NCBI GenBank assembly: GCA_905183005.1
Contig: CAJJDO010000007.1
Location: 861,736 to 925,735 of the forward strand
Direction of reading: 5' to 3'
Length of the DNA: 64,000 bases
Source of the DNA: Paramecium pentaurelia
Taxonomy: Eukaryota; Ciliophora; Oligohymenophorea; Peniculida; Parameciidae
Under the pieces are notes generated by a model. The model did not search any database, was not told the DNA's origin, and worked only from the letters and a program-made list of their open reading frames with translations. The translations under genes and the position numbers were made by a program. Every line of letters begins with the position of its first letter. The first letter of the stretch is position 1. Positions 36,347-49,900 of this stretch are shown piece after piece.

Positions 36347-38748
36347 ATGTAAGACGATCGAGTTAGATACATGTATTAATTTTGTTATATAATAGGAATT
36401 CAGTGTATTCTGAACATAGAAAGGATCTTTCTAAAAACATGGATGTTGTATGTTTTGCTATGGCAGTTGAATTAGATAGATTGGTACAAGAGAACAATTT
36501 GCTTAAAGAGGAAGTCAAGGAAATATCAAATCTTAGAGTTGATCGATTAAATTATGAAAAACAAATTGGAGACTTGATGAATAGATTACAATAATTAATG
36601 GCTGAAAATGATATGCTAAAACGGGATAATGACAAATTGAAAGTCCAACTAAATTAAGCTAATTTAAGAACTCAATAACTTGAGGGATAAGTTTAAGACT
36701 TTTAATAAGAAATCTTGATAGTATCCAATAAACTAGAGGACATTACAGGAGGAGATGGTGGTAAATTAAATAGTATGATCTCTTATTTTAGATTTTGATA
36801 TTGAAGCATTAAAATAAAAAGCAGAGTTATTGGATAGTTTAGCTAAAGATGGACAATCAATGGAGGATTTATCAGATTTATTGGATTAACTTAGAGAGAA
36901 AGCAGAAAAATATGATCATCATTTAGAATTATTAAATGGAAGAGATCTTGAAGATGTTTTAAGTGATCTTGATGAATTAGAAAAGTTAAGGAAATTGGTT
37001 AAAGAACTTTAAGCTAAATTGAGTGATTTATAGAAAGAATTAGATACATTAAGAAAGAAATCAAAAGAATTAGATGATATGAAAAAGAAATTGGGAGATG
37101 ATCCTAATAAAGAGGTTGATAAATTAAGAAAATAATAAAAAGATTAAGAAGATCTTAAAAAGAAACTTACTGATGCTTTGAAAGAGATTGAATAATTAAA
37201 GAAATTATTGAATGATAAAAATGCTGAATGCAATAAATTAGGTTAATAAGTTACTTAACTTACTTAAGATAATTAAGTTAAAGATCAAAGAATTTAGGAA
37301 TTAGAAAGATATGCTTAATAATATTAAGAATTATAAATAAAAGTGAATAAATTAGAATAAGAATTAGATAATCTATAAAGATAATTAAGAGATAAGAACC
37401 AATAATTAGAAGATAAGACTAGATTAATTGATACATTAAATAGAGAAATATAATAATTGAAAGCTGAATTATAAAGATTAAAAGATTAGATTGCAAATTT
37501 AGAGAGAGAAAAATAATAATTATTGTAACAATTACAATAAATGCAAAATTAACTTAATTAATTATAAGATTAATTAAGAAATTCTTAAGCATAATTACAA
37601 TAATTAAATTCAATAGCAAATTAAAATGATGATGAAAAGGAGAAATATGAATAAGAAATAGATGAATTAAAAAATGAAATTGATTCACTAAAAGAATAAA
37701 TTGAAGAATTAAATGATGAAATAGCAAAATTAAAAAGAAAGATTTCAGAATAAGATGATTAAATTGATTCATAAACTAAAACTATATCTAATAAAATTTC
37801 AAGAATTAAAGAATTAGAAGATCTATTGAATCAAAAAGAAAAGGCTATTAAAGAATAAGAAATTAAAATTAAAAAATTACCTGGTTCAAGTGTTGTCGTT
37901 GGTGGTGGAAGAGGAGGTTAATCAGGATAACCAGGATAACCAGGATAAGGTGGTTCTGATGTTATCAACAAATCCTTTAATAATTAATTATAAGGAGGAA
38001 CAGGATAATCAAGTAGTTTTGGAACTAAAGGTGGTCTTGGATAAGGTGATGAATCTTAAAGTACAGTATTGTTGAGTCAATATTAAGATGTTTTATTAGC
38101 TTATCTTTTGATTGCAGCTGAAAATGAAAGAATTAATGAAGCCTTAAAAAATACAGTTTAAGAATATGAATAAGTATTAGTTGATTTAAGAAATGCTGAA
38201 GGAGAGATATCATATTTAAAGAAATCTATATCAGATTTGTAAGCTTAAATTAATGATGTAAATAATTCTTTTATATTTAGCTTCGATTCTAATTGGATGA
38301 AGCAAGAAGAAAGGCTATGAATACTGATGAATTAGAAAAATTAAGAAGATAAATAACAGATTATGAAAATAAAATAGCTTTATTATCAATGGAATTATCA
38401 AGATAGAAAAATGTATCTTCTTCAGGAATATAAGTAATGTCTTAATAATTAATTTCTTAATAAAATACATATGGATATGAGGATAAATAGATGAATTTTG
38501 ATTAATAATAATTAAAATCATCAAAAGGATCACAACGAAATTTAAATATCAATGGTGATGATGAATCTTGGAGATTAAAGAAAATCATTGAAGATTAATT
38601 ATGTTTGATTGTCCTTATGTCAGCTGAACTTGAAACCTTAAGATCATAAGAGTAATCTAATTAAAGATTAAGTTAATCAGGAATTCAAAGATCTACAATC
38701 TAAACTAGTTAAGTTTAAGTAGGATATGGTAAAAGCACAATATATTGA
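36347..38748 (+). CDS. Long coiled-coil protein with Gly-rich hinge
   Basis: 778 aa after three introns: one of 23 nt just after the start (joining RYM to NSVYSEH), one of only 19 nt near 36775 and one of 23 nt near 38257. Residues about 30-490 are continuous coiled coil (MAVELDRLVQENNLLKEEVK, ELEKLRKLVKELQAKLSDL). A flexible hinge follows at 37885-38060: VVVGGGRGGQSGQPGQPGQG, a short collagen-like stretch. A second helical region (YLLIAAENERINEAL) and a Ser/Gln tail complete it. Filament-like structural proteins of ciliate basal bodies or cortex look like this, but no family is identified. It is transcribed away from the TRIM-like gene with a 194-bp gap. Confidence 0.8.
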
Positions 38749-38831
38749 ATAATCATATAGTAAAACATTAATAAATTATAAGAATTAAAAATTATAATTG
38801 ATATTCATTATTTATATATATATATATACTA

Positions 38832-39946
38832 TCATTTCTTTGAAGATGAATATAGGCTCTATGATGATTATCTTTAATAAAAGGGATAGATCCTATCAGT
38901 ACTAGATAAACTATTAAATTAATTATTTAATTCTTCTTGTTTTTTGCTTTAATCTAAATAATGATATTTCTATAATTATTGTGATTTTTCTTCCTTCATA
39001 AATGTATAATCATAAAGTGTCTTATTGGATGAATGTTCAGTCTTTATTCTTTCATAATTGTATGGGGAAGCTTTCTCTTGTAATTACTTTGGTTATTTAA
39101 GAATCTCTAAATGAGATAAATACATATGTTGAGGAGGAACTTTTTTGTAATCTTATTAAATCTATTAAACTTATTATTATTGTTTCTATAATTGTGTTTA
39201 TGATTTCTCTAGTATGGATTATTTTTGTTACTATAATGAAGACTTTTAGATGTAGTCATTTAAATCATAATCATATGAAGCTAATAGTTGAATAATTAGA
39301 TTTATTACTTTTATGTTTCACTTCTTTAAATTCCAAATTTTATTGAATGTAATTTCTAATAGTTTTTAGTTCTGGAGATGCATCTTCTTAACATGCTTTT
39401 CTAAGTTTGTCTAAAGCATCAGATAAATTTAAAATTTCTTTACAAATTAAAGAAAACTTCTAAAATTGAGCGGCTTCCATTTTTTATAATTAACCTTAAA
39501 TGTCGCTAATGTCTAATTCTTTAACTAAAGAATCTATAGTTGATGAATTATAGTATTTTTTAGATATGTTTGTAATGTGTTCAACTGTTCTATTAAATGG
39601 ATTATAATGCTTCTTGACTTTCTCCTTCAATTCGGTGCATCTCTTTTTCAGTATTTGCATTATGTCAGTTTAAGCAATTTGTATTAATTAATCAAGGGTG
39701 TTGTTGATTCCTTCTGCATTCTGTACATCTTATATTCTTTAAACCAAAGAGTCACTATGATAAAGAGACACATAATCACTTAGTAATCATGGTTTCGAAT
39801 TCGTTAATTTAAAGAACTTTTGAATCGTGTTGTTTATGATCCCAAGCACAGGATTTGCAAATTAGTCTTCGATCAGTGCATTCCTTTAAAGTACATACGA
39901 ATTCTATGGGGTTTCTGTATTTGCAAACGCATAATCGATGATTCAT
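38832..39946 (-). CDS. B-box zinc-finger protein
   Basis: About 350 aa. A B-box-type finger starts at residue 5: LCVCKYRNPIEFVC, then CTDRRLICKSCAWDHKQHD. A 25-nt intron starting GTG then joins ITN to DSLVQRIQDVQNAEG, and a coiled coil follows (LKKRCTELKEKVKKHYN). A polar C-terminus holds Pro, Ser and Tyr residues (VPPQHMYLSHLEIL). B-box proteins dimerise through the coiled coil. This is the second B-box gene within 3 kb, but its fusion partners differ. The ATG at 39946 is 6 bp from the ATG of the divergent gene. Confidence 0.75.
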
Positions 39947-39952
39947 TAATAT

Positions 39953-40924
39953 ATGAAAAAGAAATAAGTCAAATCAAAATCTCCAACGCCTGTTAAATAA
40001 CATCCTGCTATAGATACTCCAAGATTCAAAGAAAAGGCATCTTAATTGTCTCAAATGCCATAATCCCCTAAAATCTAATTAGACTCAGAGTACTTCTCTT
40101 TTGGTGGAATGGAGCAACACAAAAAGTAATCTAAATCTGTGCATGAATTCAACATCAAAGAAAAGAAACTTAATAATAGCTTTACTAAAGATAAAAAAGT
40201 TATCGACTCTAAACCATCAAAAGTTTAGATCTTTAATAACAACTACCAAATAATTAACATCAATCAAATAGAGAAGAAAGAATCAATTCGTTCCTTATAA
40301 AGATAATTTCAATAAATTTTAGAGAACCAAGTACCAAAAAAGGCAGCTACTCCTGTAAAATCGAATCCATCAAGCAGTCCTATATAAATTACCACATCTA
40401 AAACTTCAGCTTTCCCTTCAGCCAATAATTACTTCTAAAGAATCAAAAAACCAGGTTAATCCACTTTGTTAAGGAAAAAGTTTTGATTAATAAATATATA
40501 TATGAATTAAACAAGCCTCTCTCCCAAAGTGCAAAACATTAAATTTGATCAATATTCTTTAAATTTGAAAAGTGTCTCTCGATGTAAAACTGAAATGGGT
40601 ATAGTTCATTAAAAACCAATGATCAACTTAAAACAAATTCTTAAGGATCACAAATCATTTAGTAATCACACTCAAATTGAAACAGCTCGAACATATATAG
40701 TAGCTACAGATTCATAAAAAAGATTTCTAATATAAAAACGAGGATCTCGAGTTGTTGCATCAAAACCAAAATATTCAGAAGAATTAGAGAAAATAAAATA
40801 AAAATTTATTAAAGTAGCTGAAAGTTGGCATCAAAAAGAAGAAAATTATCTAAAAGAACAAACACTTTTGAAGTAAGAAATTGCAAGACTTCATGTGATT
40901 ATTTAGCATCTTACAAAAAAATGA
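39953..40924 (+). CDS. Basic, mostly disordered protein, unrecognised
   Basis: 311 aa if a 36-nt intron at about 40479-40514 is removed, which is needed to skip an in-frame TGA. It is rich in Lys, Ser, Pro and Gln. The N-terminus MKKKQVKSKSPTPVKQ is strongly basic, and several Ser/Thr-Pro sites follow (SPKIQ, TPVKSN). The last 60 residues are helical: SEELEKIKQKFIKVAESWHQ, LLKQEIARLHVII. No domain was recognised. The Lys-rich N-terminus could be a nuclear or microtubule-binding signal. The start is debatable because it leaves 6 bp to the divergent gene; the next in-frame Met is about 30 residues in. Confidence 0.65.
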
Positions 40925-41539
40925 AAATCTTCATATCTATTTATTATATTACTAAAACTTAATTTTCAATTTATTTGTTGTCAATCTTCTATTATTCTTC
41001 ATTCTAAGTTTATTTAAGTATTCTTTAATATCACTTTACATATTACAATTTATTGTTTTTATTATATATCTCTAATTTTTATTATATTATAGACATGAAA
41101 TATCTTATATCAATAATTATACCAGATTTATTTACATTATTTAGTATTTACTTATTAATAAATATGTTTTATACTTAAATCTATTATTAAGATATAATTA
41201 TTATTATATTATATTCTAGAAATCTAAACTAATTAATAAAATTAATTTCTAATATCTTAATGATTTGATCAAAAATATATATATATTTATATTTATATAT
41301 ATGTTATTGGAATTCTAGCAAAACATTTTTTAATATAATATAAATTCTGTAGATAATGTTATCTATTATGATTTGTTTAATAATAATAATTGCAAAGTTC
41401 TAAATTAATTTCTTAGTAAATTGTATTTACTTAATGAATCTAACATATATATACTAATTAGAATACTTTTTTATATGTATTAAAATGTTGATCAATAAAT
41501 TATTCTTTTGAGTATAAACAATTTAAATTTTATTATTTA
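40925..41539. other. Intergenic, no feature seen
   Basis: About 615 bp, very AT-rich, between two plus-strand genes. No ORF with protein character, no RNA gene and no clear repeat was seen. Confidence 0.45.
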
Positions 41540-43424
41540 ATGGATAAATTTGAGAAGCGTCTTAATTAAGTAAATATGGGAACACCAAAAAATCCTGTTA
41601 TTCAATAATCCACTCTTAAATAAACTGATGCAGCAAAGAGTTATGCTTCTTTTAATGATTTTAATAAGATAGGAGATTAATATGATAATGAAGCTGTTAA
41701 TTTAAGATCATAAGTTTAAATATTAGAAGGAAAGCTATAATTTTATGAAAGAGAATTTTAAATCAAAGTAATAATAATATTGTTACAAATTTAAGTAAGC
41801 ATCTCTAGAGAAACGAATATAATAATTGATATCTACTTCATCATAACTAACTCAATAGAATACACAACTAAAGTTATAATATTCAGCATTATTGAATGAA
41901 TATCAACTTCTTTAAGAGAAATTGATATAATAAGAGAAAGGATAAAAGGAATATGAAGAGAAAGTGAGATTATAACTTGACAGTTTGAATAAATTCTAAG
42001 TGGAAAAAGAACAATTAATATAATATGCAAATAAATGTAGAGAAAGATCTAAATAAAGGAAATTAAAAGTAAAAGATTTGACAACTAAAGTATAAGAGTA
42101 ATAAGAATAAGCAAAATAATATGAATTATAATTAGAATAAGTTAACATAGAAAAATAATAGATTTATGATTAATTTCAATAATAAATTATGTTGTTATCA
42201 GAATAGAATGAAGATTGGTAAATGAAATATGAAGCAATAGTGGAAAATTTCAAGAATCATTTGGCAGATTAAAATGATAGCTAATAAGAAGAACAATTAT
42301 TAGCTACTCATACAATATTAGATTAACGAGAAGCTTAAACTGTTTAATAACAATTAGAGAATCTAAGTCTATTAAATAAAGAATTAAACCAATTATTGAG
42401 TTAATTGAAAAATGCCAATTAAATTAATTCTTAATTATTTGAAATGCCTCAAATAAAGGAATTAGCAGAGATGTTTACAAGAATGATAGATAAATTAATG
42501 GAATTATAATAAAAAAAAACTTAACTTAAGGAATAACTTAAAGTATACTTATATAAATACAATTATTTTTAGTAAAATTAATTCCATTTATAGCAGTAGG
42601 TTTCAATCAAATCTAGTTCTGGGAATTAGAGTCCAAACATGCATGATGAGAGAACTAAAATGCTCTTTGAATAAAGAATTCTTGAATTAGAGCAGTATGA
42701 ATGATTTAATACTAGATTTTATTAGAAAGATAAGAAACAAGAAAAGGTTCGATCGATTACTCAACCTAAATATAATGATCAAAAACTAAAATTAGTAATG
42801 TCAGTTATATCCTAAATGTTCGAAGAATTTCTAATTTAACAAAGAAATTTGTCTCTAATAAATCAATAATTGAATGAGATGTAATAAGATCTCAGAATTA
42901 AACCAAATAAAAGACTTTTCAAAGTAGTGACTTGGATCATTATAGCTATACATCGTATTAAAAAAATTAAGAATTCTTCATATTATTAATAATTTGTATA
43001 ATACAATAAATTAAGAATAGAAATGCCAATTATAGATTCATTCAATTAAATTTTGGAACTTGTAACAACTTAATAATCTTTAATTGATACATTGTAAAGA
43101 GCTATTGAACAAAAAGGATCTGATAGGGGAATATAAGAATAAGAAATATAGTAAATGGTTGATTAAGAATTAAGAGAATAATTAATGGCCTTATAAATTG
43201 AACTTGATAATAATAATAAAAAGATGATTGAATATAAACGTAAATCAGAATAAGATATTGAAGAAAGAGATTAAATTATTCTTGAACTATAATAATAGCT
43301 ATAAGAAGTTCCTAATGATTACAATTAAGAATTGCTAGAGCATTTGGAGGATTAAAATAATAGAGTCAAAAATATTGAAAATGAATTTAATGTTATACAG
43401 GATCTGGTCAATTCATTGATGTGA
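41540..43424 (+). CDS. Coiled-coil protein, unrecognised
   Basis: Around 600 aa. The N-terminus MDKFEKRLNQVNMGTPKNPV is followed by helices with heptads (VNLRSQVQILEGKLQFYERE). A 28-nt intron near 41768 is required to avoid a stop. The middle is Gln-rich coiled coil (LLNKELNQLLSQLKNANQIN), and a hydrophobic patch (MSVISQMFEEFLIQQRNLS) lies in the last third. At least one more intron lies near 42550-42600. No catalytic motif was seen. Likely structural, but the class is unknown. Confidence 0.75.
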
Positions 43425-43902
43425 TTATTATTATCATATCCATATTATTAATGTTGGATTTCACTCATATAATTAAGTAAATTTTATTATTTACAAAGAA
43501 TATTAATATATTAAATAATTATTTATAATATTATAAGATATTAAAAATATAAATATATATATTTAGATTCAATTCTTTAAATAATCTAATTATTTGATAC
43601 TAATTCAATAGCATTAATCTAATATTCTAAATGATACAATTATATTTGCTAGAGTAAAACTTTGAATATCTTTTTCTAATAGTAACTAAATCAATTATAA
43701 ATATAGGAAGTAAAGAAGTAAATTCAAAATTATTATAATAATTTAAATAAGGTGGATAATATTAGATGTAAATTTATATTATTATATCATCAATAACAAC
43801 TATTAAGAAACAAAAGGATTTCTCTTTAGAAATATATCAAATGAATGTTTACATAAAGAGAACTATAAAGAAATTTATATTTTTCATTAATTTTATATTG
43901 TA
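43425..43902. other. Intergenic, no feature seen
   Basis: About 480 bp between a coiled-coil gene and the CFAP46-like gene. Contains runs of A and T only; probably the promoter of the large downstream gene. Confidence 0.45.
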
Positions 43903-46900
43903 ATGAGTAATGAAGAGTATATAATTGATAACTTAATCACAGAAGCTAGATTCTTTATTGATCACAGAGATGATAATGAAACCTTTCTTAGTCAAAGTTA
44001 GGATTCTATTGATAAAATCAATCAGATCCTTAAAAAAAATATCAGGTATGGTTATCAATTTTAATCAGATCTTCATTTCTAGATATTTCATAAGAAGTGA
44101 TCATCAAATATTGTGAAGCTTGTCTGATTGTGCCAGATAAAGCTCATATTGCATAACAATACATAGATTTGTATTTCTAAAGAAACACATCTTAAGGGCA
44201 GTTTTACATCCGTGCATTATTTATTAAAGCTCGTCTCATATCAATGAATGGACATGACTGTCTACTAAAAGCAGAAGATATGATAAAGAATCTAAAACTT
44301 TCTCTCACATATGTGCAATAAGGTTTAGATATCATATCAAAACCTGAGAATAAATAAAAATATGGTTTTCTCATTTATAATGCCTCCATTTGTGTTTATA
44401 ACATCATTCGTCCTATGCTAAAACCATAATGGCAATTATCTTTTGTTGATATTTTGGATAAAATAGACAAAATGTTTGAGGAAGTAGATGAAGCAGATTA
44501 TGATTGGAGATGTCGTTTTACTTGGCTTCTATTCTATTGTTTGTATGATGATAGGAAAGCTGATGCATTTAAATTATTAGATCGTTTATGGGAAACAACC
44601 AAAAAGAAAGGAGATTGTGATTTCTAAAACTCATTATTAAGATTGAGAATTCATATTGGCAAAGAATATAAGTAGGCTTTAGATTCTGCATTCAAAGAAT
44701 CAGAATCTGCTCCATCAGAAAAAGCTTGGAAATCCTTATTTATGCTATAGAAAATGAGAAGTGGTTTAATCCCTGAAGCTTAAGTAGAAAAAGAGTTGAT
44801 CAATTTAATTAATTCAATTTCAAGTGCAGTATTACCAGGCAATGAAGTTGCAGCAACCAATAAATTGGCACCAGTATTTTAGGAAAGATTAGCTGAATCA
44901 GGAAGAGTGGCACTTCAGTATAATTTAGTCAACATAGCAGATTCAATTACTGCATTCTTAAGTAGAGTTAGACAATTACATTAGAAGGCATACATTTTAC
45001 ATGAATACAATAAGGCAGAATTATTTATTAAGAAGGCTGGTCCACTTATTGATAATAAAACAGGAATGAGATTGAATTCTCTTTAAATAAAGATGTAAGA
45101 AGTTGAAAGAAGAATAGAAGCTTTGAAAACAATGGAAAAAGTTATGGTCACAAACAAAAAATTAAATGATCCTGACCTTATCTTTGAAGGTGCAGTATTA
45201 ATATGGAATATTTCCTTACCATTTTTGAATGCTCAATATAGAGTTCATGTTTACAAGGCTTTTTCCATGGCATGTTAATTGTTAGAACAATTATAATGTG
45301 TTGACCATGCTTTAAGAGTGAATTTCCATATAGAACTAGCTAAAAGTGATTTATAAGAGGATTTAGCTGTTAAAGCAGAATAACACATAAAGAAAGCTTT
45401 GTAACTTGACTATAGTGTGCCATTAGGAAAAGTGTAATTTAAATATGATGAAGGAGAGGATTTAGGATTGTATTAAAGACCATATGATAAATATTTACGT
45501 AATTTGGAAGAAAAAATTAGACTGAAATTAAATATTTATTAGGAACCAAAAAATGATATTGAAAGAGTAATTACTTAGTTAGAGAATGTTTAAGCAGCTA
45601 AATCAGAAAATCTTAGAATTGATATTTTATAAAAGTGTTTAGGAACTATTGTAAATTTGTAGGAATAAGAATATTGGTATGATACAAAATTAGATCTTGT
45701 AGAGGAAGAATAAAATAGAGAAAAAGTATTAAAGAAATAAGAGAATTTATATTAATTTAAATAAAAGAAATTATTAGCAGCTGAAATTGCTAGATTAGCA
45801 TTTGAATGGGAATTTAATGATTTAGCATTTAAAGCATGTGAATTTGTATGTAATGATACTTGGGATGTTAAGAATGCTTCAGAGATGATTTTGGCTTAAG
45901 TAGAATGTTAATATCGAATGGCATAAATGATAATTGATAATTTAATAAAGGATAATTTTGAAATTCCTTTTGCTGATCCTATAAGAGTAGAAGAAAATGA
46001 GAATGTGGAAGAATTAAGTTAAGAAAAGAAAGATTAAGTATTATCTTTAAAAAGAAAAATGTGTTCAAATTTTGTTAAAGGATTAAAATTAGCAGATTCA
46101 ATTAAATAAACTTGGTTAGTATTTAATGGAGCTATTTATATTTGGAATAATTTTTTAACAATCTTTCGTAATCCTATTAATGATAGTAAATTATTACCAG
46201 AAATCACAAATTTATTAAAAGAATTTTTTGAAATTATGAAGAATTCTTTAAAAGAAATAGAGAAAAAATTAATAAATGATTATGATATTGATACAAAGAT
46301 TTAAGTATTGGCTAATATTGGATTGGTTTATGCAAGATTAATGGAAGGTAAAGCATAATATGATGAAGTTATGAGAGTATGTGAAGCACTTCTATTAACA
46401 CCTTTATCTCCTCATACTCGTAAATTGATAAACTCAATAAAAGCAAGAGTTTCAGGTACAGCTAAAACTAGTGCAGCTAAACCAGGAGCATAATAAGATA
46501 AGAAGGGAACTAAATAACCATAATAATCATCTTCTGATAGTGTTATTTTTGATGTTGTTTCATAATTAGAAATCATTTAAAATTCAACCAATAAAGCATA
46601 AACTTAAGATTTGATAAAGAAATGTTTTGAAACTCTTGTTGGATGGACAGCAAAAGAAAATGATGAAACTGAACTTGAATTACATGCTGAATTATGGGCA
46701 AGATTAGCTAGATTATCATTAAATGAAGAAACTATTTTAATGTATAAATATTCATTGAGATGTGTTTAATATTCATTATAATTATTGACATCTGATTTAT
46801 CAACTATTCCAGCATCAAGATTAAGGTGGTATTCATTAGCTGAATATATATATAGTGAAAATTTATTAAGAATGCTTAATACAGAAACACAAGAGACAGA

Positions 46901-49900
46901 ATCTTAAGAATCCTTATTATTTTCTAGTTTGTTTCATGCAATTGAAGCTGCAAATAAAGGATTAAAAGCTGGAATAAATAGTTTAGTTTTGGATGCATCA
47001 AAATAAGTTTGGAATTTATGTGCAAGATTAGAAGAAAGTGCTTAAAATAGAAAACATTTAATTAAACCAGTATATTCTTGTTTAAATTACTTAAAAGAAT
47101 GTAAAGAAAAAAGTGAACCTGATTTAGTTTTATTATTAGCTTAATTATTATTTAAAAGTGCTTTAGAAAATGAAGATTACAAATTAGGAGAAATGGCAGC
47201 TGATATGGTATTTGAATTAGTACCTAAAAATATGGCTAAACCTATTTGGGAAGCCAAAATGATATTTATGAGTAAATAAGGTAAGAATGAATTGTAAGCA
47301 ATTGTCAACATGAAAGAAGCAGATGCATCTCTTTAAGCCAAAGTTTGGATTAGATTAGCCAGAGTTTCAAATAATCTTTATAAATAATATACAGCATATA
47401 ATAAAGCTATTGAATTATTAAAGAAAGATTCATCTGTTGAAATTGTTGAAGTTTTAATAGAATTCTCAGAATGGTTACTTAGAAATGGAAATGAAAAATA
47501 ATTAGTAATTGAAAATTTAATGTAAGCAGCAGATACATTAATAGAAATTGAAATGGAAGATGATGAAGAAGAAGAAGAAGGAGATGAAGAATAAAATTCA
47601 TCTACAATTTTTAGTAGAAGTACAAGAGGTAAAAAATCAACTGTTTCTAAATAATCTAAATAAAAATCTAAAATGACTAAAAAAACTACTAAAAATACTG
47701 TTAAATAAAATAAAAGTAAAGAATAAAAATCATAAATATCTGGTTAAAAATCAAGTAATTAAAGATTTTCAAGAGCTGCAAATGTTAGAACAACAACAAT
47801 AAAAAGCAATAAATAAAAATCAAAAATATTTAGACCAAGAGAAGAAGAAGCTAATCCAAATAGATTAAATTGTGCACATTATGAAAGATTAATGAGAATT
47901 CATATTATGTTAGCTATGATTGCTGATAATATGGAATAATCTATACAATTTGCTATTGATGCTAAAGTATTTTTAATAAAAATTATTGAAATCTCATTTC
48001 AAACAATGAATGAATTTGAAGAAAATGCTGCTAAGTATACAAATATCATAGATGAAAAAACAAGTAAATAATAATAATAATAACCTAAACCTTAATAATA
48101 AGATGATTTCTCACCTAGATATCTTTTACCTACTTGTATTTAAGATTGGATTAAATTGTAATTTAGTAAAGAATTTTTAGAAAGAGTAAAAAGCTATGAA
48201 GACTTTAATTTTATGGGTAAATACTTATTTGATAAAGCTTAATTAACTTACACTTATATAAATAATCTTATTGGTATTTTTGAAAAATATGGTCTCTAAA
48301 TTCATAATATACCAATCTTTGTATTTTAGAAGTTCTTTGTTAAAGAAATATTGAATAATTCTTATTTAGATAGATTAATTGATGTTAAATTTAGTAAATG
48401 TTTGCATTTAGTAGGATTTCATAATGAGGCTGATTAAATGTATTAACAATCTAATATTGTTAAATTTAAACTTACAGAATAAGAGAAAAAATAATTATTA
48501 GCTAAAACTGAATCTAGTGTTTTATAATAGAATCGATCTAGACCTGCTGATATAATGGAGTAAAATCTTCCTTAAGCAAATATTATTAGTGAAATTTTTG
48601 TATATACAATATTAACAGATTTAGGAAATGAATTAATATATTAAGGAGAAATATATAGAGCTAAAGAATTATTGGCTGAATCTCATAAACATGCTAAAAT
48701 AGTTTCAGATTTAGAATTAATGGGTAGAATCTTATGTTTATAAGGTTAAATTGCATTTTTAGAAGGTGAATTTAAAGATTCAATAGAAAATCATAAACTA
48801 TCCCATAAATTAATTAAAAATGTTAGTTAATGGGAAATCTCTTCTGTTGAGACATATAAAACCTTATATAAACTTGGAAAATATGATGACATTAGATAAT
48901 TTTTAAAATAGATTACAGAAGTTTTATTAGAAGTTTTAAATAAACCTAATTATTAACCTAATAAATTGTAGATATATCAAACATTAACAACTTTATATAT
49001 TTTATAATCAAAAATATCAGCAAAAGACTTATTTAAAGAATTTTCTTATGATGCTTTTAAATTAATAGCAGAAAATTTAGAAAAATCATTAAAATGTATT
49101 TAACATGGTGGATTTATGACACATTAAGTAGATTTAATCATAAATTTAATCAATAAAATTCTAATTTTTATTAGAAATAGAAACTATACTAAAATAGATT
49201 AAGTAGAAATTTATTTTAAAATATTATAAAAATTATAAAATTCTATATTGAAACCTTTAGAATAATAAAGTAGATCATTATTAAAATATACTTTGTTAAT
49301 TGAAAAAGAATAAGAATCAATAAGATCTCCAATAATGGATTAATAAGCTAAAATAAGAGTAATTATGGCATCTTGTTTTATTGAAATGGGATTGATTAAA
49401 TGGTTAAGAAAGTAATAATCATTACCTGATCTATAAGGATCTGATGATGATAATAATAATGATTAATAAGAAGATAAACCAATTGAATAATTAAGTAACT
49501 ATGAACCTCTCTAGAAATTCTTAACTTAATTAACTATTAAGATTTAAAGAGCAATTCAACCTTTACCTTAAAGATTAGAATCTTTTGAAAAAGCTACAGC
49601 AATTTTGATATCTACATTGAAACAATTAAAAAAAGATTCATTTTGGTATACTATTGCTGAAATAGAATTAGTAAGAGCTAAAAGATTCTTGGCAATCAGT
49701 AAACAATAATTAGATGATGTTTGGGATACACCTTAATTATCATAAGATTAAATATAATAGTAAAATGATGAAGATAATATGTTTGATTACAAAACAGATG
49801 CTTTATAAAGTGCTCTTAAATTAATTAAAGATTTAGAATCTAAAGGATTTAATGTATTGAAAACAAAAGGAGATAATACAACTATCCCATTAGAATGGAG

